Source: Lingula anatina (Eukaryota > Brachiopoda > Lingulata > Lingulida > Lingulidae). Taken from it: DNA of 64,000 bases. The notes beneath the pieces were generated by a model. The model saw only the letters and a list, made by a program, of their open reading frames with translations, was not told the DNA's origin and did no database searches. Of the stretch, positions 21,765 through 33,842 are shown one piece after another. The stretch covers positions 79,082 to 143,081 of the forward strand of contig NW_019775092.1 of NCBI RefSeq assembly GCF_001039355.2. The letters run 5' to 3'. Position 1 is the first letter of the stretch. Each line of letters begins with the position of its first letter. The position numbers were made by a program, and so were the translations under genes.

Positions 21765-22385
21765 GTAAATATTACTCGCATTACGCAGATAAAACATGCT
21801 TTTGTAGCCCTATATTGTTAAGATAAACAGTTATTTCTAAAGTATTGTCTAGAAAGCTCGTAGGCCTGCACATGTACACATGTAGATGTGTAGCTAATTA
21901 GTATGTAGTGAATGTTCTTTATATCTAGATCTCTTTTAGAATAATAACGTTTCTAATTAATTCTTTTCTAATACCAACTGGGGCATCCAACTTTTAGTTG
22001 CGAAATAATTGGAAAGAATTCACTGTAGATTTGTGGCATTTAAGTTTGTGTATAGTTTTTAATACTGCAACATCCTTATCAACTTTTATCTTACCACCCT
22101 GCTAGGGACACCGCCAACCTGTTCCGTACCGTGAATTTGACCATTTGAAATAAAATCTACAGAAAACTTTCAAAAGTTGGCGATAAACTTTATTTAAAAA
22201 CTTAATAACAACTTTAAAAACTTTAATATCAAAATGTCAAATCCGTTTGTTGCATTTCACAACCCGTACCACTCTCTTCTCGCTGTTTCTTGGGCCATTT
22301 CTTTCGTTTGTAATATATATACATATTACCGCATAGATGACGATCAAACAATTAACATATAACCAATACCGACTTAAAACTTCAG
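21765..22385 (+). other. Intron 1 of the unassigned gene
   Basis: It has a GT donor at 21765 and an acceptor, aaaacttcag, at 22384-22385. It is AT-rich, with no recognised element. Confidence 0.45.
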
Positions 22386-22413
22386 ACAGAGGAGCGAGGG
22401 GAATTCAAAGGTG

Positions 22414-24167
22414 ATGGACAGTAATCGCAACGTTAACAAGACAAAGTCTGCTGTAGACCCCCTTCTCTCAAAGAACAACCCAAGCGCTTGGACTCTCTTA
22501 TCTTCCAGTCTCTCCTCTGACGACCCCAGCGCCCCCTGGCCACTCTGGGGCCGGTTTCACAAAGCAGTAGTTAGTTAGCGATCGNTGAAACCGGCCCCTG
22601 GCCTCTAGATACAGCAGAAATTTTACTGTCTCTCAACCACACTTCTACTGACATTATCGCTCCAGCATATATGAGCAGGTCCGTATTACAAACCAGCACA
22701 GGTGTACATTCTGGTTACAGCACGGAATCTCGAAAGCACTTGTCAATGACACAGTCGAATGTCAAGAACTTCGACGCCGAAGAGGTAGTGACAACGCAGT
22801 CACAAATGTCACTTCATTACAATAAATACAATACATCCAAGTCTGAGGGTCTGTCGGTCGATTTCTTGGCCAATCCCGACCTACCTACCGGATATCCTGT
22901 TCTACCTCTCTCTGCTGAAGACCGTAATGTGGATCAAGAGCCGAGGCCGCAAATGTTACTGAAAGAGACGCCAGCAGATGCAGCTAAAAGATTCTGCCAA
23001 GAAACACAGCACATCACAAATAATCTACAGCGAAAAGAAGTCGGCGAACCCCGCCTAGGCTGTGACCAACACATTTCGCAATTTAAGCATAGCGACAGTG
23101 AAAAAGTTAATTACGGGTTTCCATCAACGTTGTATACTGTGAAACAAGGTCTGCCATTGTTGTTGCCGTCGGATTCCAATGATGCGCACAGTTTGGGTTT
23201 CCCAGAGCACGAACTCACCCGAATAAAGCCGATGTGTCCCCATGGTAAAAAAGCGTCTCAGGGGGAGTTGGTGTCGCCTGGAAAATACTCCCAAAGCGTT
23301 TCCCCAAAGCATACAGCAATACAACATACGAGTGGGAATACACAACACAATGTGGCAGAGGTCGACCGTCTCTTAACTGAGTATGATGACAACAAAGAAC
23401 AGCTACAGGGAGCGGTAGATGAGGCCCTGTGTTTACGATTCCTTCATTATTCTAGAAAATTGATTCCGGGTTCACGGAAGAGGGCTACGAGACCAACATC
23501 TCCTTCAGAGTTTAGCAAGAGAGTGGATGTTAAAGAAAAGCTCCGTAAGTTGTGCCGCACGCGGCAGCGGGACAAAGAAGACGTGCGCAGAAGGCTGCCA
23601 CATGAGTCTCAGCAAAGCAGCCTATTTTCACTAACGGCGCCAGTCCCAAACCTTAACCATCTCAGTGCAGCGCCATTGACTTTAGATAAGTGGCAGAAAG
23701 ACGAAGAGCGCACGTGCTCTAAGATGCCTCAGGGTCACGGTCCAATCTCAATGGAAGCCTCAGCAAGTTCCAATTCCCAGACTTCAGCAATTCCAAATCT
23801 GCAAAATTCTCTGTTATCACCGCCGCCACCACTACATCCAGATCTTCCACTGCATCATTTCCAAACGGATTCTGCTGGCTCGCGGTCATACCACTCGGTC
23901 CCTGTGTTGCCACGACAGTACTCACATGCAGGTAACTTGTCCATGCAACGCATGCGCGAGTGCACTGTGTACTGTGAGGTCTGTGGGGAATGCCATTCCT
24001 CCACAGCGCATGCGTATGACAACACCGGTTATGGTGATGATGACGAGGAGGACTATGACATGAACAACAGCAACAACAACAGCAATAACAACAACAGCAA
24101 CAACAACAACAACAAAGTCGGTAATTATTGCCGGACACTGAAAGTTGGAAAACGCGAACATGCTCAG
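22414..24167 (+). CDS. Unrecognised protein, first coding exon (interrupted by a 62-bp insertion)
   Basis: The frame from ATG 22414 encodes 41 residues to 22536 and is then interrupted by a fold-back insertion bringing a stop at 22576. After the insertion, from 22599, the frame is open to the donor at 24168. With the insertion present the first usable downstream ATG is at 22671. The protein is polar and mostly disordered. It has a Lys/Arg-rich stretch (about 23460-23590), a Cys cluster CTVYCEVCGECH (about 23961-23996) that could bind metal, an acidic DDDEEDYD, and an Asn run encoded by AAC/AAT at 24064-24114. No known family is recognised. Splicing to the next exon is in phase 0 (ctcag|gtgagg). 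Confidence 0.6.
22537..22598. mobile_element. 62-bp fold-back insertion inside coding sequence
   Basis: A perfect 13-bp inverted repeat, ggggccggtttca (22547-22559) and tgaaaccggcccc (22586-22598), encloses 26 bp with one N at 22585. The flanks carry a direct repeat, tggcc-(ac)-tct at 22537 and tggcctct at 22599, as expected of an 8-bp-type target duplication. Removing 62 bp restores an open frame exactly. No transposase is encoded; this is a mini fold-back or MITE fragment. The N may reflect allelic difference or imperfect assembly at the hairpin. Confidence 0.7.
24064..24116 (+). repeat. In-frame AAC/CAG-type microsatellite encoding an Asn run
   Basis: Repeats of aacaacagc and aac units encode about 18 residues, mostly Asn with some Ser, just before the donor of the first coding exon. 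The reverse strand gives a Cys-rich frame that is only its shadow. Confidence 0.8.
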
Positions 24168-24365
24168 GTGAGGAGGCTAAAATATGTACGTATAGTGCCT
24201 GTATTTATTACTGCCTTAATACTATCAATTGTTCTTTGTCGTTCACTCTCTTTATTAGTAATTGTGTGGCTTTTGACACAAATTCTAAAGAACTACATAT
24301 TTTGGTTAAAACAGTTGTCCTTTTACTGGTCTCATGGTTCTGTTACATCAAATGATTGCTTTCAG
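24168..24365 (+). other. Stop-free 198-bp intron (possible exitron)
   Basis: The intron is bounded by cag|gtgagg and tttcag|att. Its length is a multiple of three and it has no stop in the host frame, so both spliced and retained forms keep the downstream frame. If retained, it would add 66 residues including a long hydrophobic stretch (VFITALILSIVLCRSLSLLV and onward), a potential membrane segment. The base composition is AT-rich compared with the exons, which favours its being a normal intron. Confidence 0.6.
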
Positions 24366-25104
24366 ATTAAATTCGACAGTTTTGACGAATTGGGTGAAAA
24401 ACGTGGGGAGGAACAGAGATTACCGAATGTTAGTGTTTTTCACGAGGAAGAATCGTCCTCGAAGCAGAAACCCTGTCTGGAAGCGCCTACAGCGCACCAA
24501 CAGGACAACACGTTTGTCGATGTCATAGGTGTAGACTGCCATGACGAGGTGGTGGTTTGTCACCGAGTGGACGACGACAAACGGAAAGCACCGCTGACAG
24601 CCGGTGAAGGAAACGTGGACGAGCCTTCAGTGCCAAATATATGTGAACGATCCCTGACTGGAGATCAGAGGCCTCGGGAGACACATGAAAAGTACAGAAT
24701 AACCGATGATTTACACGTAGCAGAACCGTCGTCACACTGTCATGAAAAATAGGAAAGTGAAAAGAAAAGGTGCGAAACGTCAAAGGCAGAGACCCAAGGC
24801 CTTTTCAAATAAAGGGTTTCCCTCTCTGATGTTGATTTCATACGAACCTATAAAGACTGCCTTAATAAGAAAAACAGTTTACGGACCAAACAGGACTTGC
24901 ATTGAAAAGGGTGATAATAGAATTTACACTGAAGTAGAAGGGGTCTTACCTAAGAGAATAAATTCGGTAAGTTCTTCGCACCATCACCGATCTAAAGTTG
25001 CCGTAGAATGCTTTGGAATACCGACGGTCCTGCAACCTCCAAAGGTGTCAAAGAAAAGGAACAAGAATATACCTGGATGGATCCGACGCCTTGCATCCAA
25101 CAGG
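24366..25104 (+). CDS. Unrecognised protein, second coding exon (frame break near 24748)
   Basis: In the frame of the first exon it reads from IKFDSFDEL to HCHEK and stops at TAG 24750-24752. A second frame, shifted by one base, is open from 24721 to the donor at 25105 (caacagg|gtaaaa) and is the one that joins in phase 0 to the last exon. The switch falls on a run of five A at about 24744-24748; one surplus A there would join the two frames. It may be a sequencing error, an allelic null, or two alternative 3' ends. The second part is Lys/Arg-rich near its start and ends PGWIRRLASNR. No family is recognised. Confidence 0.5.
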
Positions 25105-25111
25105 GTAAAAC

Positions 25112-25148
<37 letters not shown>
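25112..25148 (+). repeat. (TC)n microsatellite
   Basis: A run of TC dinucleotides lies eight bases inside the third coding intron and is followed by a T-rich tract at 25156-25181. Confidence 0.9.
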
Positions 25149-25150
<2 letters not shown>

Positions 25151-25369
25151 ATTTCTTTGTTTTGTTTTGTTTTTTTTTTTTTAATATCATGTGAGATACA
25201 AGTACGCCCACCAGCAACGTTTATTTTAGCAATAAATGGGATATCCGTGTATCTTCGATTCCTAGTCTAGAATGTTTATGTAGAAAAGCGTTTCTTCACA
25301 CACTGATCACCATGAAACTTCCACGAAACTTAAACTATTATATCATCCTGTATATATAATTATTTACAG

Positions 25370-25621
25370 AATGAAACGGACTGTTGGGAATCGTATCACC
25401 GCATTGTGGAAGAATTTATCGAAAATAAACGGATAAGTGCATATCGATTCATTACTAAAATTGACGAAGAGAATAAGTGCCAAATTACTGCCATTCCTGT
25501 CCCAATACTTGCCCGCGCAACGCCATCTATCGGCTGTTCCTCTCTCAAGCAGACGACCGATAGTATTGGAACTGAAATGGAGGATTGGGATAAGATAGTG
25601 CAATGTCTACAGTCCTCCTAA
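25370..25621 (+). CDS. Unrecognised protein, last coding exon
   Basis: An acceptor (attatttacag, AG at 25368-25369) opens an exon that, in phase 0, reads NETDCWESYHRIVEEFIENK and on to TAA 25619-25621, 83 residues in all. It is more ordered-looking than the earlier exons, with an amphipathic helix followed by an ISAYRFITKIDEENKCQITAIPVP segment. The family is unknown. AATAAA at 26088-26093 is a possible poly(A) signal. Confidence 0.5.
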   Translation, partial: NETDCWESYHRIVEEFIENKRISAYRFITKIDEENKCQITAIPVPILARATPSIGCSSLKQTTDSIGTEMEDWDKIVQCLQSS

Positions 25622-27150
25622 AGGTTTGGTCAGAAGGCGTAAAACACGGAAAGCTTCGTATATACATTGAATTCTACTCTTATTTTTGTTCATTTTTGTT
25701 TACTGTGAAGTGTAATTAATTTAAGCAGGAAAATCATCCCTTTTGTTTACATGATTTATAATAACAAAGGTTTGGTTGTAAAATTGCCGAAATATATCAT
25801 TTATAAACAAAGATATGGATATAATCAAATATGATTTAATGATATTTTATTAAACTTAATCATTATAAATATCTACGGAAAATAGCTATGACTTTTTGTA
25901 TAAAAGGCGGTCGCTCGTGGTCAGTGAGTCTTTTATGCTGTGGTTGGCAACCGTGCAAATAAAAAAACATTACAGTATGATGTTCATATGGCAAATACTG
26001 GTCCAGTAACTGATCAAAACTGTTAGCTCTGTTATGTACAGGCAGTGTCATTGCATACTAGGTTCCCGCCAAAGAGATTTGTATATAAATAAAGCTGTAT
26101 TGTGATAGTTGAGGCGAGACGTCTAGGAATGGCGTAATGCGATAGGTGTGCCGGTTGATACAAATGCGATTGTGACCCAATCTGTTATTGTGCCTCGCCG
26201 GTAACAGATGACGCTGTTCTTGATTTGACTTAACGTGAGATAAACATATTAATATTAATTTACATATAGATAGATAGACGTATCTTTACACAAGACTGTC
26301 AAACACAGTCGGAGTCGTGTCACCATCTAAAGTGATAATAAAGCTGTAGTTAAGTTCTCCGTGTGCTGCTCCGTTGATTATGGCTGATAGAGTCATAATT
26401 TTGCTACAGTTAAAACCACACCTATATAAGTCCTTGGCATATCATCTCAGTTGATCTAGTCAGTGCATGCACCAGCCTTGCTGACATCACTCATGTACTA
26501 GTAGCGGTCTGGTTAAGTCTAGACAAATGATAACATTTCTCATTACAATTTGGTTTCGAGAAAACCAGTACATGTAAAACCTCTGTTCATGCACTTACGT
26601 ACACAAACGCCGTTGAATCACGGTCAGGAAAGTTAACCGACTGTGAGACTCTTGGAAGTTTGCGCCTAAACATCTTTACTGTAATCGTCGGATATGTACA
26701 ATCCCAGGGTGCAACTGGAACGCGTATGGTTGACACAGTGACATCACAGAAACAATTTCTAACGTCATAAATGCACTTACTGACATCACAAATGAAATAT
26801 GTGCACTGAATGAAGTGTCGGTGGCTTTTATTTCGCCCAGCACGTTAAAAGTAGAAATCTCGTCGCATCTAATGAAGATATTCCACTGACGAACGTGCAA
26901 GTTGCTGATGACGAAAAAACATTTGATTGGCTTGTAAAACGGGTGAAGTTGAGGAAATAAAGCGGATAAAATTTTCCCCTCGCGTGTACCCGATACACTG
27001 AAAGATGTCCTCATAAATACATCCTGTACAATTTATATATATCATGAAAAAACGTTAATGTACATCTGCAATGACTGCGTTTATAACAACACTTCTGTCT
27101 ACTTGAAGTCTCTGTTGGGAAACTTCCTGACCGTGCCCCAAGTACTGTCC
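25622..27150. other. Convergent 3' flanks of the unassigned gene and Wnt16
   Basis: The two genes end tail to tail here. AATAAA occurs on the plus strand at about 25957 and 26088. TTTATT at 26827-26832 is AATAAA for the minus strand, about 320 bp below the Wnt16 stop. The rest is AT-rich with no recognised gene. Confidence 0.5.
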
Positions 27151-27615
27151 TCACTTACACGTGTGAATGTCCACTTGAGAAACGCACGTCTGACATTTAA
27201 CGTAACAGCACCATACGAATTTACAGTGACACCTTTCTGAATGGCGCTTCACTTGGGTGTTGTAACCTCTACCGCAGCACAACAGGTCGCAGCTGTCTTG
27301 TGACCGGGAGTTTTTGTTACACATCCTCCCTCTTGTACCGGGAATCCCCTGCTTCGCGTCTGCCCTGCAAAAGTTCGGCGACCGGTGCAAATGCACCAGA
27401 ATGTCCACAGGAATAGGCACTTTCCTTTTGACGCGCTCGCGCCTGCGCAGTTTGCGTTTTGATCGTGGCGCCACCTGCACCGAGTGTTCGTACTTGGTTT
27501 TGAGATAGTTTCCGATTTGGCGGAAAGGTGGCAGTCCTTTCCAACATGTCTTTACTGCGCATGAGCCTGAAACTCCATGGCAACGGCACTGTCTCCTCAT
27601 CTGCTTCACTATAGC
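27151..27615 (-). CDS. wnt16: Wnt16 exon 4 (terminal)
   Basis: The exon starts after the acceptor attgcag (27622-27616) in phase 0 with [10 protein letters not shown] and ends at TGA 27151-27153. It encodes residues 203-356. It includes [16 protein letters not shown], where Ser218 aligns with the serine that Porcupine palmitoleoylates in other Wnts, and the cysteine-rich C-terminal domain that contacts Frizzled and LRP5/6. Confidence 0.95.
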   Translation of the reverse strand, partial: AIVKQMRRQCRCHGVSGSCAVKTCWKGLPPFRQIGNYLKTKYEHSVQVAPRSKRKLRRRERVKRKVPIPVDILVHLHRSPNFCRADAKQGIPGTRGRMCNKNSRSQDSCDLLCCGRGYNTQVKRHSERCHCKFVWCCYVKCQTCVSQVDIHTCK

Positions 27616-30600
27616 CTGCAATGAAAAAAAGAAAAGAAATCTCATATTTTACATCAAGAATGATGAATGATTTCCGAAGAGAATATAAAGTTTTACTACA
27701 AAAGGATGTTGAAAATTCGTCTGCATCGACCAATTATTTTACCAACTTTTATTTATTAGTGGATGAAAATATCATTGATCGGTTGTAAAATGATTTCTGT
27801 TGCACCAAGAGGCCGTATTCGCTAAAATACTGTATTTTATTGGACTTATCGGTTACTTGCCATCTCTGTATCATAGCACAATGGAATTGTATCTTATTGT
27901 CAGATAAATAAACCAATGAATGAATAATAGATAAACCACGTAGTTAAACTGAGGTAGCTCTTTTTGTCTATTTTTATTTTGTCTTACTCACTTATAAGAG
28001 AGAAAATAACACAATCAAATTGATCAGTACAAATGTCTAAACCCATTTTTGGCAAATGTTTGAAAGGAATCAAACATCAAGAGAAGACGCACGAGCTTAA
28101 TACTTAAGCGTATGCCTTTGCTTTGGCGATACGAGCAAGTATTATACACACGTTAACACCTCAGCTTTAATACACAACCTAACGTTCTGGCAGGCAGCAA
28201 CTAAGATACAAACACGCGTTCACCTAAAACTGATACCTAAGTTAACATTTTTGACGATTTGGACTGCGAGGAACGCGTCTCTCCCGCGTTCCGTACATTA
28301 CAGTATGTTGGTATCTTCTTTACCATTTGTTGCTGTTTCCAAAACATTTTCTTTAGAAGTTTGTGTGTGTTTTTTTACGGACCTGTGGGAAAATTTCTTG
28401 CAACACTGAAAACTTTCTTCCGATCTGTTTGGTTCAGAAACCAGATCTGTTTTTATATATAACAGTTACAACACGCGGTGGCTGTCGCCAGCAGGCATAT
28501 TATCTCATTTAAACCGACACCTTCAGCGGTCGGGGTTGAGGAGTCGTGTTTACTCCATATTTCCATTAAATTTCACCCGCCTAATTGTTCCCCGGTCTTA
28601 GCTATCTCTGCCTTTTGATTAAGATGATCCACGGATATAGACGTCACTCCACAGGACTGAGGGGAACGGGTGATGGAATTTTTCACCGGGACGAGTCCGA
28701 ACAATGGCGTCAAGAGTTGGTGTCTTCTTCAATACGACACTTGACAGTTCTCGGCACCTCTCCGGTTACTGGGGAACTTGGGCTGGGGATGACGGATGCC
28801 AGCAACAAAGAATGGCGAAATAACAGGGCGTTTGCTTGAACTCGGCAATGGTCGAGGTACACGAGGACGATGGATTTTTTTTTTTTTTTTTTTTTTTTGA
28901 AATTATCAATCGTTATAATAGTTAGTGATTTTTTATCTGTAATCTCCGAAAACAACCGATCACGAAGAAATGATAATGAATTACACAAAACAACAAATAT
29001 CGACTGGAGAAAATAGTGTTTACTTTAGGCGAATATCTACATAAGAAAATAAGAAAATATTTTGAAACTATTAACACTATGACAACGTTTTTTTTTTTTT
29101 TTTCCAAAACTCGTTTTAAGTTAAGGTACTGAACTCTTTAACTTCAGAAACTAATGATATTATCAGCGGCCAAAAATGCTAGCTCTGTTAAATTTCACTA
29201 AAAGTTGCCCCCTCGTGACCAAAAAATACTTTTTAATCAAAATGTACAAAATAAACAAATATCTGAGCGCTCAAAAAAATGAAATATGGTATCATCCTGA
29301 CATTTATATATGGTTTCATTATTTTTTCATTCATTTTTTTCAGGGTAGGTTGGCTGTCAATTTTGAACTCTACAATATTTACCTGCACCGAACTACAGGA
29401 CCTATCCCTCGTCTAAGATTGCAATGTGGATTTTTATCTTAGTTATCCGTTTGTTTGTCGGTTTTTTAAGTCTAGTAATAAAAAGGATAAGATTTCGTGT
29501 AATCTCCTAGCTCTCCGGATTCGATATCGCTTTAACATTTGGTACTTCAACCAGTTGTGTAACGAGTTTAAAGGAGTTTCGTGCGGAAACGAAAATGTCT
29601 GCAGATGATAAAAAACTTTGTCTTTACTGACAATTAAAAGTAGCCATTCTCAAGCCAATTCTGCCCGCACATACCACAACAGCTGATCACCCATAGGCAT
29701 ATTTACAGAAATAATATCAAGTGATCATCAGTGTGATCTATCATAAACATACACACATTTAATGTGTAACTGTTACATAGGTAAGTACTCCAGGTATGCG
29801 ACGTTGTCACATATGACTGTATTTTACTGCTAATTTCACACCGTCTCCCCCCCCCCGCCCCCGCCCCCAGCACTAAATACCTACGTAGTATCCGATACAC
29901 TGCCTCTGCGTTATTTATTCCATTTAGTATAGACTGCATTAAATTCCCCACGATTTAATTGATGAAAACTGCGCAACAATGGCAGACCAAACTGTCAATC
30001 AAGAGCACAAAGGAAAGTTAAGCTTTTCTTATTACAAGGAATAAACGGAATGGCGCAGCTTCTGTTGATGTTTAATTAGGAAGCATCTAGATGGTCGGCC
30101 CATTGCGACAATGGTGCCTGGAGGCAGCTCCTGGTCAAGAAATTATTAAACGCTACCTTTCAATCTATTATTACTCGATTAGATTGTCTGTCTTTTACCA
30201 TTTGAAAAGAGCAATCGAGGAGGAAGTAATCGAAGGAAGAGAAGCTATCAGAGTTAGATGAGACGTTAGTCTCGAATGGTTTAGGGATAGTTTCTTCACT
30301 TTGAAATCGATTGAAATATTTCACACGATACGATCAGTAAGCCTGACTTCGTACCGATGCGCGCGAAAGATGCTTTTGTTTATCGTATTTTCTACGTGCC
30401 TTCGATCTCCAAGGCCGCATTCCGACGACCGATGGCAATAGTATGTCTACGTAACCACCGCAAAACGGTATCATTACAACTGTGGGTTTTGTCCACTTCG
30501 GGGTCTTTTTTGAAGACATTTTTTCCGCATCACTTAGCTACAAATAACCAACATACCCTCAGAAATAATGACAGGTTTTCCTCAAATAACAAGAATCTAC

Positions 30601-30991
30601 TGTTTATTAGTGATTCATCACACACAGTTGTATCCATTTCAGATGAACTGATGAACGTGCCAATAAAATTATACTTCCTATTTCTCGAATAGTTTTGTCT
30701 ACGGTTTAGCTCTGTTCACTGTACCTGGTGGAAATTATCTTGGCAAGTCAAGAAAGTCTACACAATTCTTAACACCAAAAGGTCTTAACTAACTTGAAGT
30801 CTAGATCAATCTTTCTCTGATTAACCAGGCAAACGAAAATGCAAGAACTCTGAGAGATGCGCCAAAAACATTCACGCGCCCTTGTCAGTTTCTTAGTTGA
30901 TTTCACCTCATTTGTTGTCGGTTACATTTTTGCGAGCTGCGGAAGGCACGAAGTCCACCTGCGGGCTTATTTCAAAGTAAGTGAGTGATAC

Positions 30992-31033
<42 letters not shown>

Positions 31034-33399
31034 CATAAAAATTTAATTTATTGTTGGTGGAGTAAATATACAATTTCTCGGTTTTTCAAAGGAAATAGTT
31101 TGGAGAGAGTGGGCTAATGTTTAATCATTGGCGCTTTATATTAAAACTAATAACTACAGTTTTATTTATTTATTTATTTATTTATTTATTGAGCAAAGGA
31201 GGTAAAATCATTAGTATGTCGAGAGTTCTCTTGCATAGTCTGTATCGTAGATTGACATCACAATTTGATCCGCAAAAAAATCAAGAAAGAGCTGTATCTT
31301 GTAGTCTAGTAATCTGAATTAAAGAAAAACATTGGGTGGTTTTCAGACGCTTTCTTTAATTTGACTTCCGAATTTATACAAAATCATAGAGCGTGTTGGC
31401 CACAGTCCTATGAATTCCACGTAAGTTGGTATATTAGAACATGCACATAAGAGAAGATCGGTCCTGATGTGACAGACATCTTATAATACCAACATTCATA
31501 ACAATCATAGTACTCGTACGGACACAGACACTACCTAGACGGCTTTCAATATTCTAATACAAAACGGATATGTTTAGAAAAACTTTCTTCACCCCACAAC
31601 GAACGGCTTCCCCTTTTTATCCTTCAATTCCGTAACGCCTGGAGGACGTTAGAGGCCCTTCCATCCGAGTGTTGTTTTTTCTCAGCTCGAGGCGATTTTG
31701 CTTCCAAATAATAAACCGCAGTTTCTAAACGAGAGTAAACAAAATTACCGCTGATTGTAGTAATAGATTATTTCAGTTTATCGCACAGGGCGCGAAATGA
31801 GTTGACTTCGTGTCAACATCGGCTGTTGGTGTTGTGGTAACGGTAATCACTCATTGATAGGCCTACAGGGGGTTCTACGGCGATCTTCACCCTTACCCCT
31901 ACCCCCGTCTTCATTTTTTAAGGATTAGTGCAAGGGCAGCCTTATCCCCCACCCCCCGCCACCTCCCTAAAAACTTTGAGATGAAAAGATGAATTTTGAT
32001 CACGTAGGTTTTATTTGTAGGCCTATATTGTGTGATGTGAGAACACAACACTTTTCAGTATTACTGAACTATTAGCTATTTACCCCATGGTCACATGGGT
32101 GATTTTATTAATGTGCTTATTTTTGCCATCCACAGCATCTTATAAAACCTTACATACAGCTTTAACATGATTAAACCCCTTAAATATTTTTCACGAGCGT
32201 TCCTGATGCTTCTTATAAAAATTTACACAAATTATTAAAATCCCTTAAAATTTTTTTCTGATGTTGAGCTTATAGGAAAATGATCGCTGTTATTATGACT
32301 AGCCAGTCATTTTAAGCTAAAATCAACCTTTATGAATTTTACCAAAGGTCGAATCCAAGTGCAGAGAGGGATAGATAGATGATACGTGAAATTTCTTATT
32401 TTCCGGGGGAAATCTAATTTAGCCGGTAAACCTCATGAAGTGCGTTCATTTCACTGTCATTAAACAGAAACTTTCTTACTTTTCTAAAGTAGGTTGAGTC
32501 TATCGTTATTTATATATGTTAACTAATTTCATCTTGGCTTATTTGTTAAGAAAAACCCCAGCCAAAGTGACAAACGACGAAAGAGGTTTGCAAGACTTTT
32601 TTCACGCGCAAAAACACAACTTTTTCAACACAGCTCTGGCAAAAAACTTAAACTTTGTGATAAAAGCTTCTTCACTTCAAAGGTTATTTGTCTTCCGTAA
32701 GTCCGACACCTTGAGTGTAGTTCGAGGAGGTATCTTTCGCTCTAAAGAATATTTACACAACCGAAGAAAAACAAACGAACTTGGTCAGAAATCAAGTGTC
32801 GTCGTTCGCGCTCACCTGGTCATTGTAACCTATCCTGCTACCCACTTCTATACCACCTGGAGACTCGAGGAGGACCCCTTTTTTTTGGGGGGGGGGGGGG
32901 GAGAGGTCTGAATTATCAACAACTGACATTTTCTCTTTTTTCTTCATTTAAATTTACTTCTTTTTCATTTAGATGTACTGTTAGTCCTCATATTAAGCAG
33001 CACGGTTTAAATACTAAAATTATTGAGTTCAAAATTATATACATAGCAGACGCTCTACATGCTCTACATTGTAATAACACGTGGTGAATTTTTATAGATT
33101 ATATTGGATTATATTGGTTTTTTGAGATTGATAGACTAAAACTTTATTTAGATTATCTTATTACAAGGACTTCTATAAAATTGTCCTAACTTACCAAAAT
33201 GTACTAAGAGCAAGAAAAGCGGCAAAGTGACAAATCAACCAGAGAGGAAAAAATACTGAACCATTAATTATCCAGCTACTGCAAGTTCACTTAGCTAAAT
33301 AGAACTATTTACCTCATCTGTTAGTTCCGTTATGATTATTTAAAGAGTAAAATGTTAAACGTTTTACTATTTGCCACAAATTGATGAACTAATATAAGG

Positions 33400-33401
<2 letters not shown>

Positions 33402-33443
<42 letters not shown>
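33402..33443 (+). repeat. (CT)n microsatellite
   Basis: An uninterrupted CT tract is followed by short ACGC/ACAC units. It lies in Wnt16 intron 3. Confidence 0.9.
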
Positions 33444-33446
<3 letters not shown>

Positions 33447-33775
33447 GCACGCGCACACGCACACACCTTCAACATGATACTTCTCACACGGATCCCCTCG
33501 TCGCGGGTGTCCTGTAGATTTAAAGCATGACTCACCTCCAACATTCCCATCCCTCCCTTTACTTTAAAGAAAAAAAGCAAAACAGGTTTTCAAAAATGAC
33601 AGTCTACCAACCCAAAGGTCAATAAAATCTTCACAGTTATTATCCTCCAAACGTGGAAAAGACGCGGTATGTCAGAGGAGGACACATGATAGATGACACT
33701 TTAAAGACATGACGGAGAAAGAACATTGAAACGATTAATTTGTGGCTATTATGCGTCCGATTATGTAGTTTTGTA

Positions 33776-33777
<2 letters not shown>

Positions 33778-33824
<47 letters not shown>

Positions 33825-33842
33825 TCGAGTGTGTGTGTGTGC
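33778..33842 (+). repeat. (GT)n microsatellite
   Basis: A long GT tract has one short interruption near 33821-33830. It lies in Wnt16 intron 3. Frames on both strands through it are low-complexity artefacts. Confidence 0.9.

Noticed and set aside
23719-24161. Cys- and Val-rich minus-strand frames opposite the Asn run
   Set aside because: They are the antisense of an AAC microsatellite inside a plus-strand exon.
28671-28705. A cgggacgagtccg-like stretch reminiscent of a hammerhead ribozyme
   Set aside because: The required CTGATGA and GAAA core elements and stem pairing could not be placed.
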